From Sphingomonas sp. 32-66-10 (GTDB lineage Bacteria; Pseudomonadota; Alphaproteobacteria; Sphingomonadales; Sphingomonadaceae): DNA of 64,000 bases. The DNA lies in assembly GCA_002280565.1 (NCBI GenBank), contig NCEF01000007.1, positions 80,138 through 144,137 of the forward strand, read 5' to 3'. The position numbers were made by a program, and so were the translations under genes. Under the pieces are notes generated by a model. It had not been told where the DNA came from. It was given only the letters and a program-made list of their open reading frames with translations, and ran no database searches. Every line of letters starts with the position of its first letter. Positions within the stretch are counted from its first letter, which is position 1. Positions 32,123-39,860 of this stretch are shown here, one piece after another.

Positions 32123-33157
32123 ATGTCGAACACCACCGCCGCGCTCGAGGTTGCCGTCGCAACCGTCATCGAGAACATGGCCAAGGACGGCCAGCCGCAG
32201 ACCAACCGCCAGCGCGTTTACGGTGAGCGTGCCTTCGCTCAGGTGCTGAAGCTGCTCGCGCCACGCATCCGTCACTTCATCCGCCAATATGGTCTCGCCG
32301 CCCATTGGGACGATGCCGAGCAGTGCTGCGCGATCGGCGTCCACCGCGCGATCCAGGCCTATGACTCCGAGCGCGCCCAGTTCACGACCTTCGTCAACTG
32401 GCAGCTGCGCGGCGAGCTGCAGAGCCTGCGTTTCCGCGTCATGACCGATCAGCGCCCGTCGGCGAAGAAGGTCGAGGCGACCACCGTCTCGCTCCATGCG
32501 ATGAGCATCGGCGTCGAAGGCGAAGCCAACACGCTGGAGAGCATGATCGAGGACGAATACGCCCTTGAGCGCACCGAAGCGGCGGCCGGCGAGCATTTCG
32601 CGGTCAAAACCCGTGAAGCACTGCTCGACGCCTATGTCGATCATCTGCGCAGCGTTGCGATGGAGCAGCTCAAGCGCCGCGCCCGCAGCACCCGCTCGGT
32701 ACAGGTCCAGGACCCGCGCCTCCCCCGCTACCGCGCCGGTGCTGCAATCATCGATCCGGCCGAGATCGCCGAGCTGGAAGAAAAGCTGGAGGCACAGCGC
32801 CGCACGGTTGCGCGCCGCCTGTCGGACGACGCTGCCGATATCGAGCTGGAAGCCGATCCCCAGGAGCGCGAACGCCAGCGCCAGGTCGCCAAGCGCGCGG
32901 CAAAGGCGATTGCCGACATCGCGGCAAATGACCCCCGCTTTGGCGGCATGTTCGAACGCCCCAAGACCATGCCGCGTCGCCGCGCGAGCGACAAGGTCGA
33001 CACGCCCTCGATCGGCGTGCTGCCCGATCACAATGCGCCGCATAACCGGCTGAGCCGCGTGATCGCGGTGGTACCGACGGAAATGGAAGAAACCCCGGCC
33101 GTTGAGCAGGACGAGCGCGAAGCCGCGCTGGTTCGCGGCGCCACCCGTTCGCGCTGA
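32123..33157 (+). CDS. sigma-70 region 2-like protein lacking a visible region 4
   Basis: A 344-residue protein. Residues ~45-115 match sigma-70 region 2: RHFIRQYGLAAHWDDAEQCCAIGVHRAIQAYDSERAQFTTFVNWQLRGELQSLRFRVM, with the core-binding D-x-x-Q-x-G segment and an aromatic -10-melting helix. No region 4 helix-turn-helix could be found; the C-terminal half is a charged coiled coil (AEIAELEEKLEAQRRTVARRL...ERERQRQVAKRAAKAIADI) and a disordered tail. It may be a divergent sigma factor or a core-binding regulator. AGGGGA precedes the start. Its place between receptor and regulator genes suggests a role in flagellar transcription. Confidence 0.6.
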   Translation: MSNTTAALEVAVATVIENMAKDGQPQTNRQRVYGERAFAQVLKLLAPRIRHFIRQYGLAAHWDDAEQCCAIGVHRAIQAYDSERAQFTTFVNWQLRGELQSLRFRVMTDQRPSAKKVEATTVSLHAMSIGVEGEANTLESMIEDEYALERTEAAAGEHFAVKTREALLDAYVDHLRSVAMEQLKRRARSTRSVQVQDPRLPRYRAGAAIIDPAEIAELEEKLEAQRRTVARRLSDDAADIELEADPQERERQRQVAKRAAKAIADIAANDPRFGGMFERPKTMPRRRASDKVDTPSIGVLPDHNAPHNRLSRVIAVVPTEMEETPAVEQDEREAALVRGATRSR

Positions 33158-33185
33158 GCATAACCGCGTGATCCGCGAGAGCATC

Positions 33186-33665
33186 ATGACCGCTCAGAGC
33201 AGCGCCGACGGCCTTATGCCGTTCATCGATCCGGGCCTGGACGAACTGTCCAGGGAATTCTGTCACAGCGCCCGCTATTGGTTCGACCAGTCGGGACATC
33301 TGATCGCCGTTTGGGGCGTGGGTACCAATGGGCATTTCGGTGTCAGCTGGGACCGCTGGCTCAAGCGCGAGGAAATCGCGCCGCTGCGCGCTGCCCGCAG
33401 CTGTGAGCGGCTTGCCGCACAATTGCTCGAGCGGGTTCGCCAGCGCTGGCCGCTGGGCATGGCGCCGCACAGCATCGGACTGATCACCGATGGCAGCGGC
33501 GTTGCCGTTGCGCCCGAAGACCCCTGGCCGCTCGCACCGGGCTGGCTCGACCGCCGCATTGCGCGTCCCGGCAGCCTCGTTGCCCTGCGCCGCTTCGATC
33601 CGGCCGGCAATTGGGCGCTGATCTCCCAGCCGCCACGGTCGATCGCTGCGCGCCGGGCGGGCTGA
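33186..33665 (+). CDS. conserved hypothetical protein
   Basis: Not recognised. A 159-residue soluble protein with an alpha/beta pattern, rich in Trp and Arg (ARYWFDQSGHLIAVWGVGTNGHFGVSWDRWLKREEIAPLR). No signal peptide or membrane helix. It lies 28 bases after the sigma-like gene and is probably cotranscribed with it. The start at 33186 is preceded by GAGAGC; an in-frame GTG at 33168 is possible. Confidence 0.55.
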   Translation: MTAQSSADGLMPFIDPGLDELSREFCHSARYWFDQSGHLIAVWGVGTNGHFGVSWDRWLKREEIAPLRAARSCERLAAQLLERVRQRWPLGMAPHSIGLITDGSGVAVAPEDPWPLAPGWLDRRIARPGSLVALRRFDPAGNWALISQPPRSIAARRAG

Positions 33666-33709
33666 CCGCTGCCCCGCTAAAAGCTTGGAACTATTGGGGA
33701 TGCCTGCTA

Positions 33710-33733
33710 TCCTATACCAAAATGGGTATAGGA
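33710..33733. promoter_or_regulatory. nine-base dyad TCCTATACC-N6-GGTATAGGA, probable XRE operator
   Basis: A perfect inverted repeat lies just before the XRE gene. Its right arm contains the AGGAG ribosome binding site of that gene, so a bound protein would block both transcription and ribosome access. The half-site recurs at 32028-32048. Confidence 0.65.
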
Positions 33734-33742
33734 GTTCGCGGC

Positions 33743-34840
33743 ATGGATGCGCCCGTAGTATTGAGAACTGCGGTTGCCCCCGGGGCGGTGCCGGTCGATC
33801 CGTATCGGGCGTTCATCTTTCCCAATCACATCCGCGAATTGCGTCGGCGCGCAGGATATCAAAAGCTGATCGGCCTGGCGCACCGTTTGCCGGGACTGAC
33901 CTATATCCGCCTGTCCAAGATCGAACGCGGCGAGGTCACGGCGCGGGCGCATGAACTGATCGAGATCGCGAGCGTGCTCGGCGTCACGCCGGACGCCCTG
34001 CTGGTCGATGTCGACGCGCGGGGCTTTTCGATCGAGGATTGGGCAGCGCCCTTTGTCAGCGCGCCGATCCTGGACCTGGAGCGGGAGCAGTTCGCCGTGC
34101 TGCTCGCCGCAGCCGTACGGCAGCTGCGCTCGACCGATCGGGCGCTGACCATCCAGGCGATCGGCGAGCGGCACGGGATCGCGCCGGTCAATCTGTCGCG
34201 CATCGAAAATGCGCAGCGCAGCTTTGAGGAGTGGAACGCCCCTACCCGGCTGGCGATCGCCGCATTGTTCGGCACGGCGAGCGAGGCGGCGTTGCGCGCG
34301 CGTATCGACCAGCTGCACCGCTCAGGCGACCTCGACCCGTGGATGGCATCGGTCAGTGATCCGGAAGCGCGCCTGTTCCGGACCCGCGAACGGATCGCGG
34401 CATTGCGCGCCGAGCTGCGCGGCGAGGCGGCAGGGTCGGCGGCGAGTCCCGCGACCATCGCGACGGTCGGCGATCCCTCTGCGACGATTCCCGTCCGCGG
34501 CATCGCCGGGCCGGATGGACTGGTCCTCGACCAGGAAACGGGCGAGCGCATCCCGCCTCCACCCGGATGCGGGGTCCAGGTGATCGCGCTGCGCCTGTGT
34601 CGTGCCACGCTCGGCGCCGGACTGCCCGGTCAGGCGATCCTGTTCATTGACCCCGACCGCTATCCGGTGGCCGGCGGCCTGGCCGCGGTGCGCGAACCGG
34701 GCGGATTTCGCATCCTTGCGGTCGCGGCTGGCATGGATGGCACGCTGGTGGGACACAGCCAGTCACCGCCACGCGCGTTGCCGCTCAATGAGTTGACCCA
34801 GGACGAAGTCCATGCGGTCGTCGCCGCGCGGTTTGTCTAA
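33743..34840 (+). CDS. XRE-family transcriptional regulator with two HTH-like segments
   Basis: A 365-residue protein. Residues ~28-90 form a Cro/C1-type HTH (HIRELRRRAGYQKLIGLAHRLPGLTYIRLSKIERGEVTARAHELIEIASVLGVTPDALLVD). A second HTH-like segment follows (ALTIQAIGERHGIAPVNLSRIENAQRSFEEWNAPTRLAIAALFG). The C-terminal domain (residues ~240-365) is a beta-rich region of unknown function, perhaps ligand binding. The start at 33743 has AGGAG eight bases upstream; an ATG at 33722 lies inside the operator. It is likely autoregulated. Confidence 0.75.
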   Translation: MDAPVVLRTAVAPGAVPVDPYRAFIFPNHIRELRRRAGYQKLIGLAHRLPGLTYIRLSKIERGEVTARAHELIEIASVLGVTPDALLVDVDARGFSIEDWAAPFVSAPILDLEREQFAVLLAAAVRQLRSTDRALTIQAIGERHGIAPVNLSRIENAQRSFEEWNAPTRLAIAALFGTASEAALRARIDQLHRSGDLDPWMASVSDPEARLFRTRERIAALRAELRGEAAGSAASPATIATVGDPSATIPVRGIAGPDGLVLDQETGERIPPPPGCGVQVIALRLCRATLGAGLPGQAILFIDPDRYPVAGGLAAVREPGGFRILAVAAGMDGTLVGHSQSPPRALPLNELTQDEVHAVVAARFV

Positions 34841-34911
34841 CTGGTTGTAACTTCATCCATTATGGGTAAACTCGGGGCAAGAAACCGGGTTGAGGCTGTA
34901 ATGGGGGGAGC

Positions 34912-37287
34912 GTGGAGCCGAGCCGTATCTGGTTTCCAATCGGGTCGATTCGCGGACGATTAGCCGCGAGCTGTTTCGCGCTGGCCGTGCTGGTTTGCCT
35001 CATCGGTCTCCTCGGCTGGATCATCGACTCCCCGCTATTGCACAGCACCATCCCCGGGTATCCGTCGGTCTGGCCCCCTTCCGTTGCGACCAAATTGCTG
35101 CTTGCCGTGACGCTGATCGCGGTCAGCGTATCGGATGCCGTATCGCGCAGGCATGTCGCATTTGTGGGGATCGGCGTTGCCGTCGTCGCGCTGATCCTGC
35201 TTGCCGTCTCGATATCCGCCGACGGTGGCGGCAGCCCGATCTCATGCCTGCTCATCCTGCTGCTCGGCATTGCGACGGTGATCCTGTTCCGCACCGATCA
35301 CGATGGGGCGCCGATCGCGGCGTTGGTCGCGGCGCTCGTTATCAGCTTTGCGTTGCTGACACTGGCCGGCCAGATTCTCGCCACCGAGGTGCGCGGTGGC
35401 ACGGTTCAGCTCTGGCATATCCCCGTCCTGACCAATGTTGCCGAGCTGCTGCTCGGCCTTGGCCTGCTGCTCACCGCGATTGACCAGACGCTGGCGGAAT
35501 ATCGGGCCAGCGGCGAGGAACGCTGGCCATTGCCATTGCGCGCGGTGCCGGCGCTGATGGTGGCACCGGCGCTCGTGCTGGCCGCCGACCTGATCCTGTT
35601 CGGCGATCCGGAATTTCCCGAGACGACTGAAATCTGGGGCATGCTGGCAAATACGCTGATCGTGGGGTCGGTGCTGCTATGGGCCATTGCGCGACTGACG
35701 CGCCAGCGCTCGACCCTGCGCATTTATGCCGCGACGCTCGACGTCCAGCCGATCGTGATGACCGACCCGGCGGACCGGATCATTCACTGGTCGCGGGGTT
35801 GCCAGCATTTGTTCGGATTCAGCGCAGAAGAGGCGTTGGGGAAGGTCAAGACCGAGCTGCTGCAGACCCGCCCCGTCGAGGGGGTCGCCGAGGAGGAGCT
35901 GGCGGTAGACGCTCGCGGCGCATGGCGCCAGCACCGATGGGTCGAAACCGCACGCGATGGCGGAGCAGTCCAGGTGCTGGAGCAAGCCCAGGATGTCGAG
36001 GACCGTGAGCATGGCCATGTCACCGTTCTTTCCATCACCGATCTCGGTCCACTGCTGCGCGCACAGAGCGCGATTGCAGAGAGCGATCAGCGCCTGTTGC
36101 TGGCGGCCGAAGCGCACAAGATCGGCATTTTCGAATGGGATGTGACTTCGGGCGGTCTGACCTGGTTCGCCAATACCGAGCCCTTGCTGGGCGTACCGGT
36201 GGGAACGCTCAACGACTTTGCGTCATGGCAGGAGTTCGTGTTTCCCGAAGATCGCGAGCTGCTGGCCAAGCGGCTGGAGGCGGCGGTGTGGAGCAGGGCC
36301 GATCAGATCAGCCTGTCCTATCGCCTGCGCTTGCCCGACGGATCGATCCGCGCAATCGAGGGGTCGGCACGCTGCTTCTACGATGAATCCGGAGCGCTGA
36401 TCAGGGCGGTCGGCGTCAATATCGACGTAACGGACCGGGTTCAGCAGACCGCGCAGCTCGCCGCGCGTGAAGCACAGATGCGCTCGATTCTTGAAACTGT
36501 GCCCAGCGCGATGGTCGTGATCGACATCCACGGACGGATCCTGAGCTTCAGCCCGGCCGCCGAGCGGATGTTTGGCCACAGCGCGAACGATGTGATCGGC
36601 TCCAACGTCTCGCTGCTGATGAACGACGAGTTCGGGCTGCGGCATGACGGCTTTCTCGCCAATTATCTCCGCACGGGTCAGCGGCGGATTATCGGACGGC
36701 CCCGCATCCTGACCGCACGGCATGCCGACGGCAGCGAATTTCCGATCGAGCTGCACGTGGGCGAGGCGGTGTATCAGGACAATCGCGTCTTTACCGGCTT
36801 CATCACCGATTTGTCGGAGCGGCTGCGCAATGAAGAGCAGTTGGCGCAATTGTCCAGCGAACTGACCCAGATCGGCCGGATCAACGCCATGGGCGAACTT
36901 GCCGCTGCACTGGCGCATGAGATCAACCAGCCGCTTTCGGCGATCGCCAACCATATCGCCACGGCCGAGATCATCCTGGAGGATGAACAGATTTCCGATC
37001 CGTTGCACGAACGGCTGTTCGACCAGTTGCGCGCAACGCGGGCACAGGCGCTGCGTGCGGGCGAGATCATTCGGCGCCTGCGCGATTTCGTCGCGCGGCG
37101 CGACGACCGTATGTTTTTGCCGTTCAATTCGACCAAGGGCGAGGGCAGTATGGGGATCGGGCTGTTGATCTGCCGTCGGATCGTCGAGGCGCATGGCGGC
37201 AAAATTTCAGCTGGAAATGAAGAACATGGCGGTGCCACGTTCCGCTTTACCGTTCCAGGTGTCGAGCGGACATTGGGGGAGGACTGA
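34912..37287 (+). pseudogene. FixL-like PAS histidine kinase with internal deletion in the ATPase domain
   Basis: A 791-residue membrane kinase: about eight TM helices (residues ~10-260), three PAS domains (~266-380, 389-505, 516-640), and a HisKA domain with phospho-acceptor His669 in LAHEINQPL. The third PAS resembles the FixL heme PAS, with His578 in RHDGF as likely ligand. After RDFVARRDD (near 733) the sequence jumps to RMFLPFNSTKGEGSMGIGLLICRRIVEAHGG, the F/G2 boxes of HATPase_c. The N and G1 boxes that bind ATP are missing although the frame is intact. It should not autophosphorylate. GTG start at 34912 is uncertain. Confidence 0.7.
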
Positions 37288-37748
37288 TGCAGAGTGTTTA
37301 CATCGTCGACGACGACCAGGCGGTACGTCAGTCGCTCCATGGGTTGTTGTCCGAGCGTCCCAACCTGGTGATCCGCGTGTTCGCGTCGGGAGACGCGTTT
37401 CTCGACAATATCGAGGCGAGCGACGGTGGCGTGCTGTTGCTCGATTTCCAGATGCCGGGACGCAACGGGATTGAGGTGATGCGCGCGATTCAGGAACGCA
37501 GCGGGAAGTTCCTGACGATCATGCTGACCGGTCAGGGCGACATTTCACTCGCAGTGCAGGCGATGAAGGCGGGGGCGACCGATTTTCTCGAAAAGCCCTA
37601 TGACCCCCACCATCTGCTCAACCTGCTCGACCTGTCGCCCCGCACGGTGGAAATCTACCGCGCGAACATGATGGAAAAGCTGGACGTCAGCAGCCTGTCC
37701 GAAGCGCTGCGGCTCGCTTATGCTGCAGAGGTTGCGGTGCCGGTATAG
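37287..37748 (+). pseudogene. FixJ-like response regulator with internal deletion
   Basis: A 153-residue protein against about 200 for FixJ. The receiver is complete (acidic pair D8-D10, phospho-acceptor D53, T81, K103). After HHLLNLLD (residue ~115) it passes directly into LSPRTVEIYRANMMEKLDVSSLSEALRLAYAAE, the recognition helix and C-terminal helix of a LuxR-type HTH. The linker and first HTH helices, normally starting LTPRE, are absent, and the frame is kept. DNA binding is doubtful. It overlaps the kinase stop by one base, so the pair is an operon. Confidence 0.7.
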
Positions 37749-37776
37749 GTGGCGGCACCGCTGTAACCGATTGCGT

Positions 37777-38136
37777 TCACGCCGCCATGCGGCCTTCGCC
37801 CAGCCCCTCAAGCAATGAGCGGTTGACCTCGATCAGCGGATCGATCGCTTCACGGCCCTTCATCACCTCGCTGGCGTGACGATTGACCCACAGGGCAATC
37901 GAGATGATCGACGCGCGCAACGTGTCGGGAAGTTCATTGCCCGGCGCGCCACAGGCGCTGGCAAACGCATCCCACATTTCGCGATTCCAGTGCAGCGCCT
38001 CCATCAGTCGGCCACCGCTATAGCCCAGGTCGCGCGCTTCCATCAGTGCCGCCGTCACCTCGCGGATCAGTCGCTGCTCGGTTGCACGGGGCGTTTCGAC
38101 GAGCGTGCGGGCACGTTGATAAGCGTTCAGCGACAT
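37777..38136 (-). CDS. flaF: flagellar biosynthesis regulator FlaF
   Basis: A 119-residue helical protein needed for flagellin secretion and acting opposite FlbT on flagellin synthesis in alphaproteobacteria. MSLNAYQRARTLVETPRATEQRLIREVTAALMEAR at the N-terminus and ALWVNRHASEVMKGREAIDPLIEVNRSLLEGL at the C-terminus match FlaF. It is a single gene, divergent from motA, with a candidate flagellar promoter at 38191-38163. The flagellin gene is not in this window. Confidence 0.88.
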   Translation of the reverse strand: MSLNAYQRARTLVETPRATEQRLIREVTAALMEARDLGYSGGRLMEALHWNREMWDAFASACGAPGNELPDTLRASIISIALWVNRHASEVMKGREAIDPLIEVNRSLLEGLGEGRMAA

Positions 38137-38162
38137 GCGGGTTCCTCGTTCGCGTTTACACT

Positions 38163-38191
38163 TATCTAGAATGGTCCTTGCCGGTCCGGTC
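38163..38191 (-). promoter_or_regulatory. candidate flaF promoter GACCG-N17-CTAGATA
   Basis: On the minus strand GACCG (38191-38187) is 17 bases before CTAGATA, a weaker match to CTATAAT. The 12-mer GACCGGACCGGC here is also present at the flgF promoter. Confidence 0.45.
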
Positions 38192-38238
38192 GCGTGCGCA
38201 TCGACCGGGCAAACAAATATCTAAAAGACGTGCCGCGC

Positions 38239-38267
38239 GTCCGCCGCCCCCGCGCCCCTCCTATAAT
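38239..38267 (+). promoter_or_regulatory. motA/che operon promoter GTCCG-N17-CTATAAT
   Basis: GTCCG (one mismatch to GACCG) at 38239-38243 and CTATAAT at 38261-38267, 39 bases before the motA start. It would drive the long plus-strand motA-che-motB-fliL2-PilZ cluster. Confidence 0.6.
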
Positions 38268-38306
38268 CCACGGGATCACCACATACGGCAGGGGACCGTC
38301 ACCAAC

Positions 38307-39191
38307 ATGCTTAACGGCGTCGGATTCGTCATCATCATGATCTGCGTGTTCGGCAGCTACATCATGGCTGGTGGCAAGATGGAGGTGATTCTCCACGCGC
38401 TGCCGCATGAAATGATGGCGATCGGCGGCGCCGCGATCGGCGCGTTTCTGGTGTCCAACCAGATTGCGGTGGTGAAGGCTGCCGGCAAGGGCATCGTCAA
38501 ATCGTTCAAGGGCAGCCGCTGGAAGGATTCCGACTATCGCGATCTGCTGACGCTGATGTTCGGCCTGTTGTCGGCGTTCAAAAAGGGCGGCGCGACCGCG
38601 ATCGAACCGCATCTCGACTCGCCCAAGGACAGCCCGATCTTCAGCCGCTATCCGCGCCTGATCGCCGACCATCACCTGACCGAATTCATCTGCGACTATC
38701 TGCGCATGATGACGGTGAATTTCGAAGATCCGCACCAGATCGCCGAAGCGATGGAAAACGATATCGAGGCGCATCACCACCATGAAATGCACCCGCAGCA
38801 CGCGCTGCAGCAAATGGCGGACGGCCTGCCCGCAATCGGCATCGTCGCCGCGGTGCTGGGCGTGATCAAGACCATGGGGTCGATCGACCAGCCGGTCGAA
38901 GTGCTCGGCGCCATGATCGGCGGCGCACTGGTCGGCACCTTCCTCGGCGTGCTCCTGTCCTACTGTTTCGTCGGCCCGCTGGCCGCCAAGCTCGGCCAGG
39001 TCATCGAAGCGGACGGCAAGCCGTTCGTGATCGCCAAGACTGCCATCGTCGCGCACGCCCAGGGCATGCCGACCCAGGTGGCCGTCGAGATCGCCCGCCG
39101 TGCGACGCCTTCGGACAAGGCGCCGACCTTCCAGCAACTCGAAACCGCGCTCGAGGAGGCAAAGAGTGACTTCGCAGCCCAACCCGCTTGA
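38307..39191 (+). CDS. motA: flagellar motor stator protein MotA
   Basis: Stator subunit, 294 residues, four TM helices (residues ~2-20, 30-50, 168-190, 200-222). The cytoplasmic loop has RLIADHHLTEFICDYLRMM, and the proton-channel region has ADGLPAIGIVAAVLGVIKTMGSIDQPVEVLGAMIGGALVGTFLGVLLSYCFVGPLA, with the conserved Pro residues near TM3. Start at 38307 (MLNGVGFVII) has GGGGA upstream. Its partner MotB is 6.5 kb downstream in the same cluster. Confidence 0.95.
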   Translation: MLNGVGFVIIMICVFGSYIMAGGKMEVILHALPHEMMAIGGAAIGAFLVSNQIAVVKAAGKGIVKSFKGSRWKDSDYRDLLTLMFGLLSAFKKGGATAIEPHLDSPKDSPIFSRYPRLIADHHLTEFICDYLRMMTVNFEDPHQIAEAMENDIEAHHHHEMHPQHALQQMADGLPAIGIVAAVLGVIKTMGSIDQPVEVLGAMIGGALVGTFLGVLLSYCFVGPLAAKLGQVIEADGKPFVIAKTAIVAHAQGMPTQVAVEIARRATPSDKAPTFQQLETALEEAKSDFAAQPA

Positions 39192-39498
39192 ACTCGCACC
39201 GTCGCCGGGGGGGATCATCGAACTTCCCAAGCACGGCGTCACCGTGACCGCCGAAGAGCTGAAGGTGCGCCTGGTGCTCGCCGCCGATGCCCGGGACGAC
39301 ATCGTCGTCGATGCCGGCGCGGTGGAGAGTGTCGGTCAGGCCGTGCTGCAGTTGCTGCTCGCCGCCCGAATCGAATCCGAAGCGCATGGCCATCGCTTCG
39401 TCATCCAAAACCCCAGCCCCGCCTTCCTGGCCAGGACCGAGGCGCTTGGTCTGACCGACCGACTGGGCCTGAGCCACCAAGAGGAACTGCAATCGTGA
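39166..39498 (+). CDS. STAS domain protein of the chemotaxis operon
   Basis: A 110-residue protein with an anti-sigma-antagonist-like STAS fold: IIELPKHGVTVTAEELKVRLVLAADARDDIVVDAGAVESVGQAVLQLLLAARIESEAHGHRFVIQNPSPAFLARTEALGLTDRLGL. The usual phosphorylatable Ser/Thr position is VESVGQ. Such proteins occur next to cheY-cheA in many proteobacteria with unclear function. It starts with GTG at 39166 after GAGGAGG, overlapping the end of motA; the stop overlaps cheY. Confidence 0.8.
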   Translation: MTSQPNPLELAPSPGGIIELPKHGVTVTAEELKVRLVLAADARDDIVVDAGAVESVGQAVLQLLLAARIESEAHGHRFVIQNPSPAFLARTEALGLTDRLGLSHQEELQS

Positions 39499-39860
39499 GC
39501 AAGCTGATTCTTACCGTCGACGACTCCGCCAGCATGCGCATGCTGCTCAAGGCGTCGCTCACCGCACAGGGGTTCAAGATCGAGGCTGCCAATGACGGCC
39601 GCCACGGTCTGGAGCGGATGCAGGAGGTCAAGCCCGACCTGCTCATCACGGACATCAACATGCCCGAAATGGACGGCTTCGAGCTGATCGAAGCGGTGCG
39701 CGGCCTGCCCGAATTTCGCGGCACGCCGATCCTGGTGCTGTCGACCGAATTCTCCGACGAGAAGAAGGCGCGCGCCCGCTCTGCTGGCGCCACCGGCTGG
39801 ATCACCAAGCCGTTCGAGGCGGAGAAGCTGGGAGCGGCGATCCGCCGCGTTTGCCCATGA
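39495..39860 (+). CDS. cheY: chemotaxis response regulator CheY
   Basis: Single-domain receiver, 121 residues. TVDDSASMRMLLK holds the acidic pair, D53 in LLITDINMPEMDG is the phospho-acceptor, and the conserved Ser/Thr and Lys appear in LVLSTEF and KPFEAEKLG. It overlaps the STAS gene and cheA by four bases each. Two cheY genes are present; this one, directly before cheA, or the second at 44423 may be the FliM-binding form. Confidence 0.93.
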   Translation: MSKLILTVDDSASMRMLLKASLTAQGFKIEAANDGRHGLERMQEVKPDLLITDINMPEMDGFELIEAVRGLPEFRGTPILVLSTEFSDEKKARARSAGATGWITKPFEAEKLGAAIRRVCP

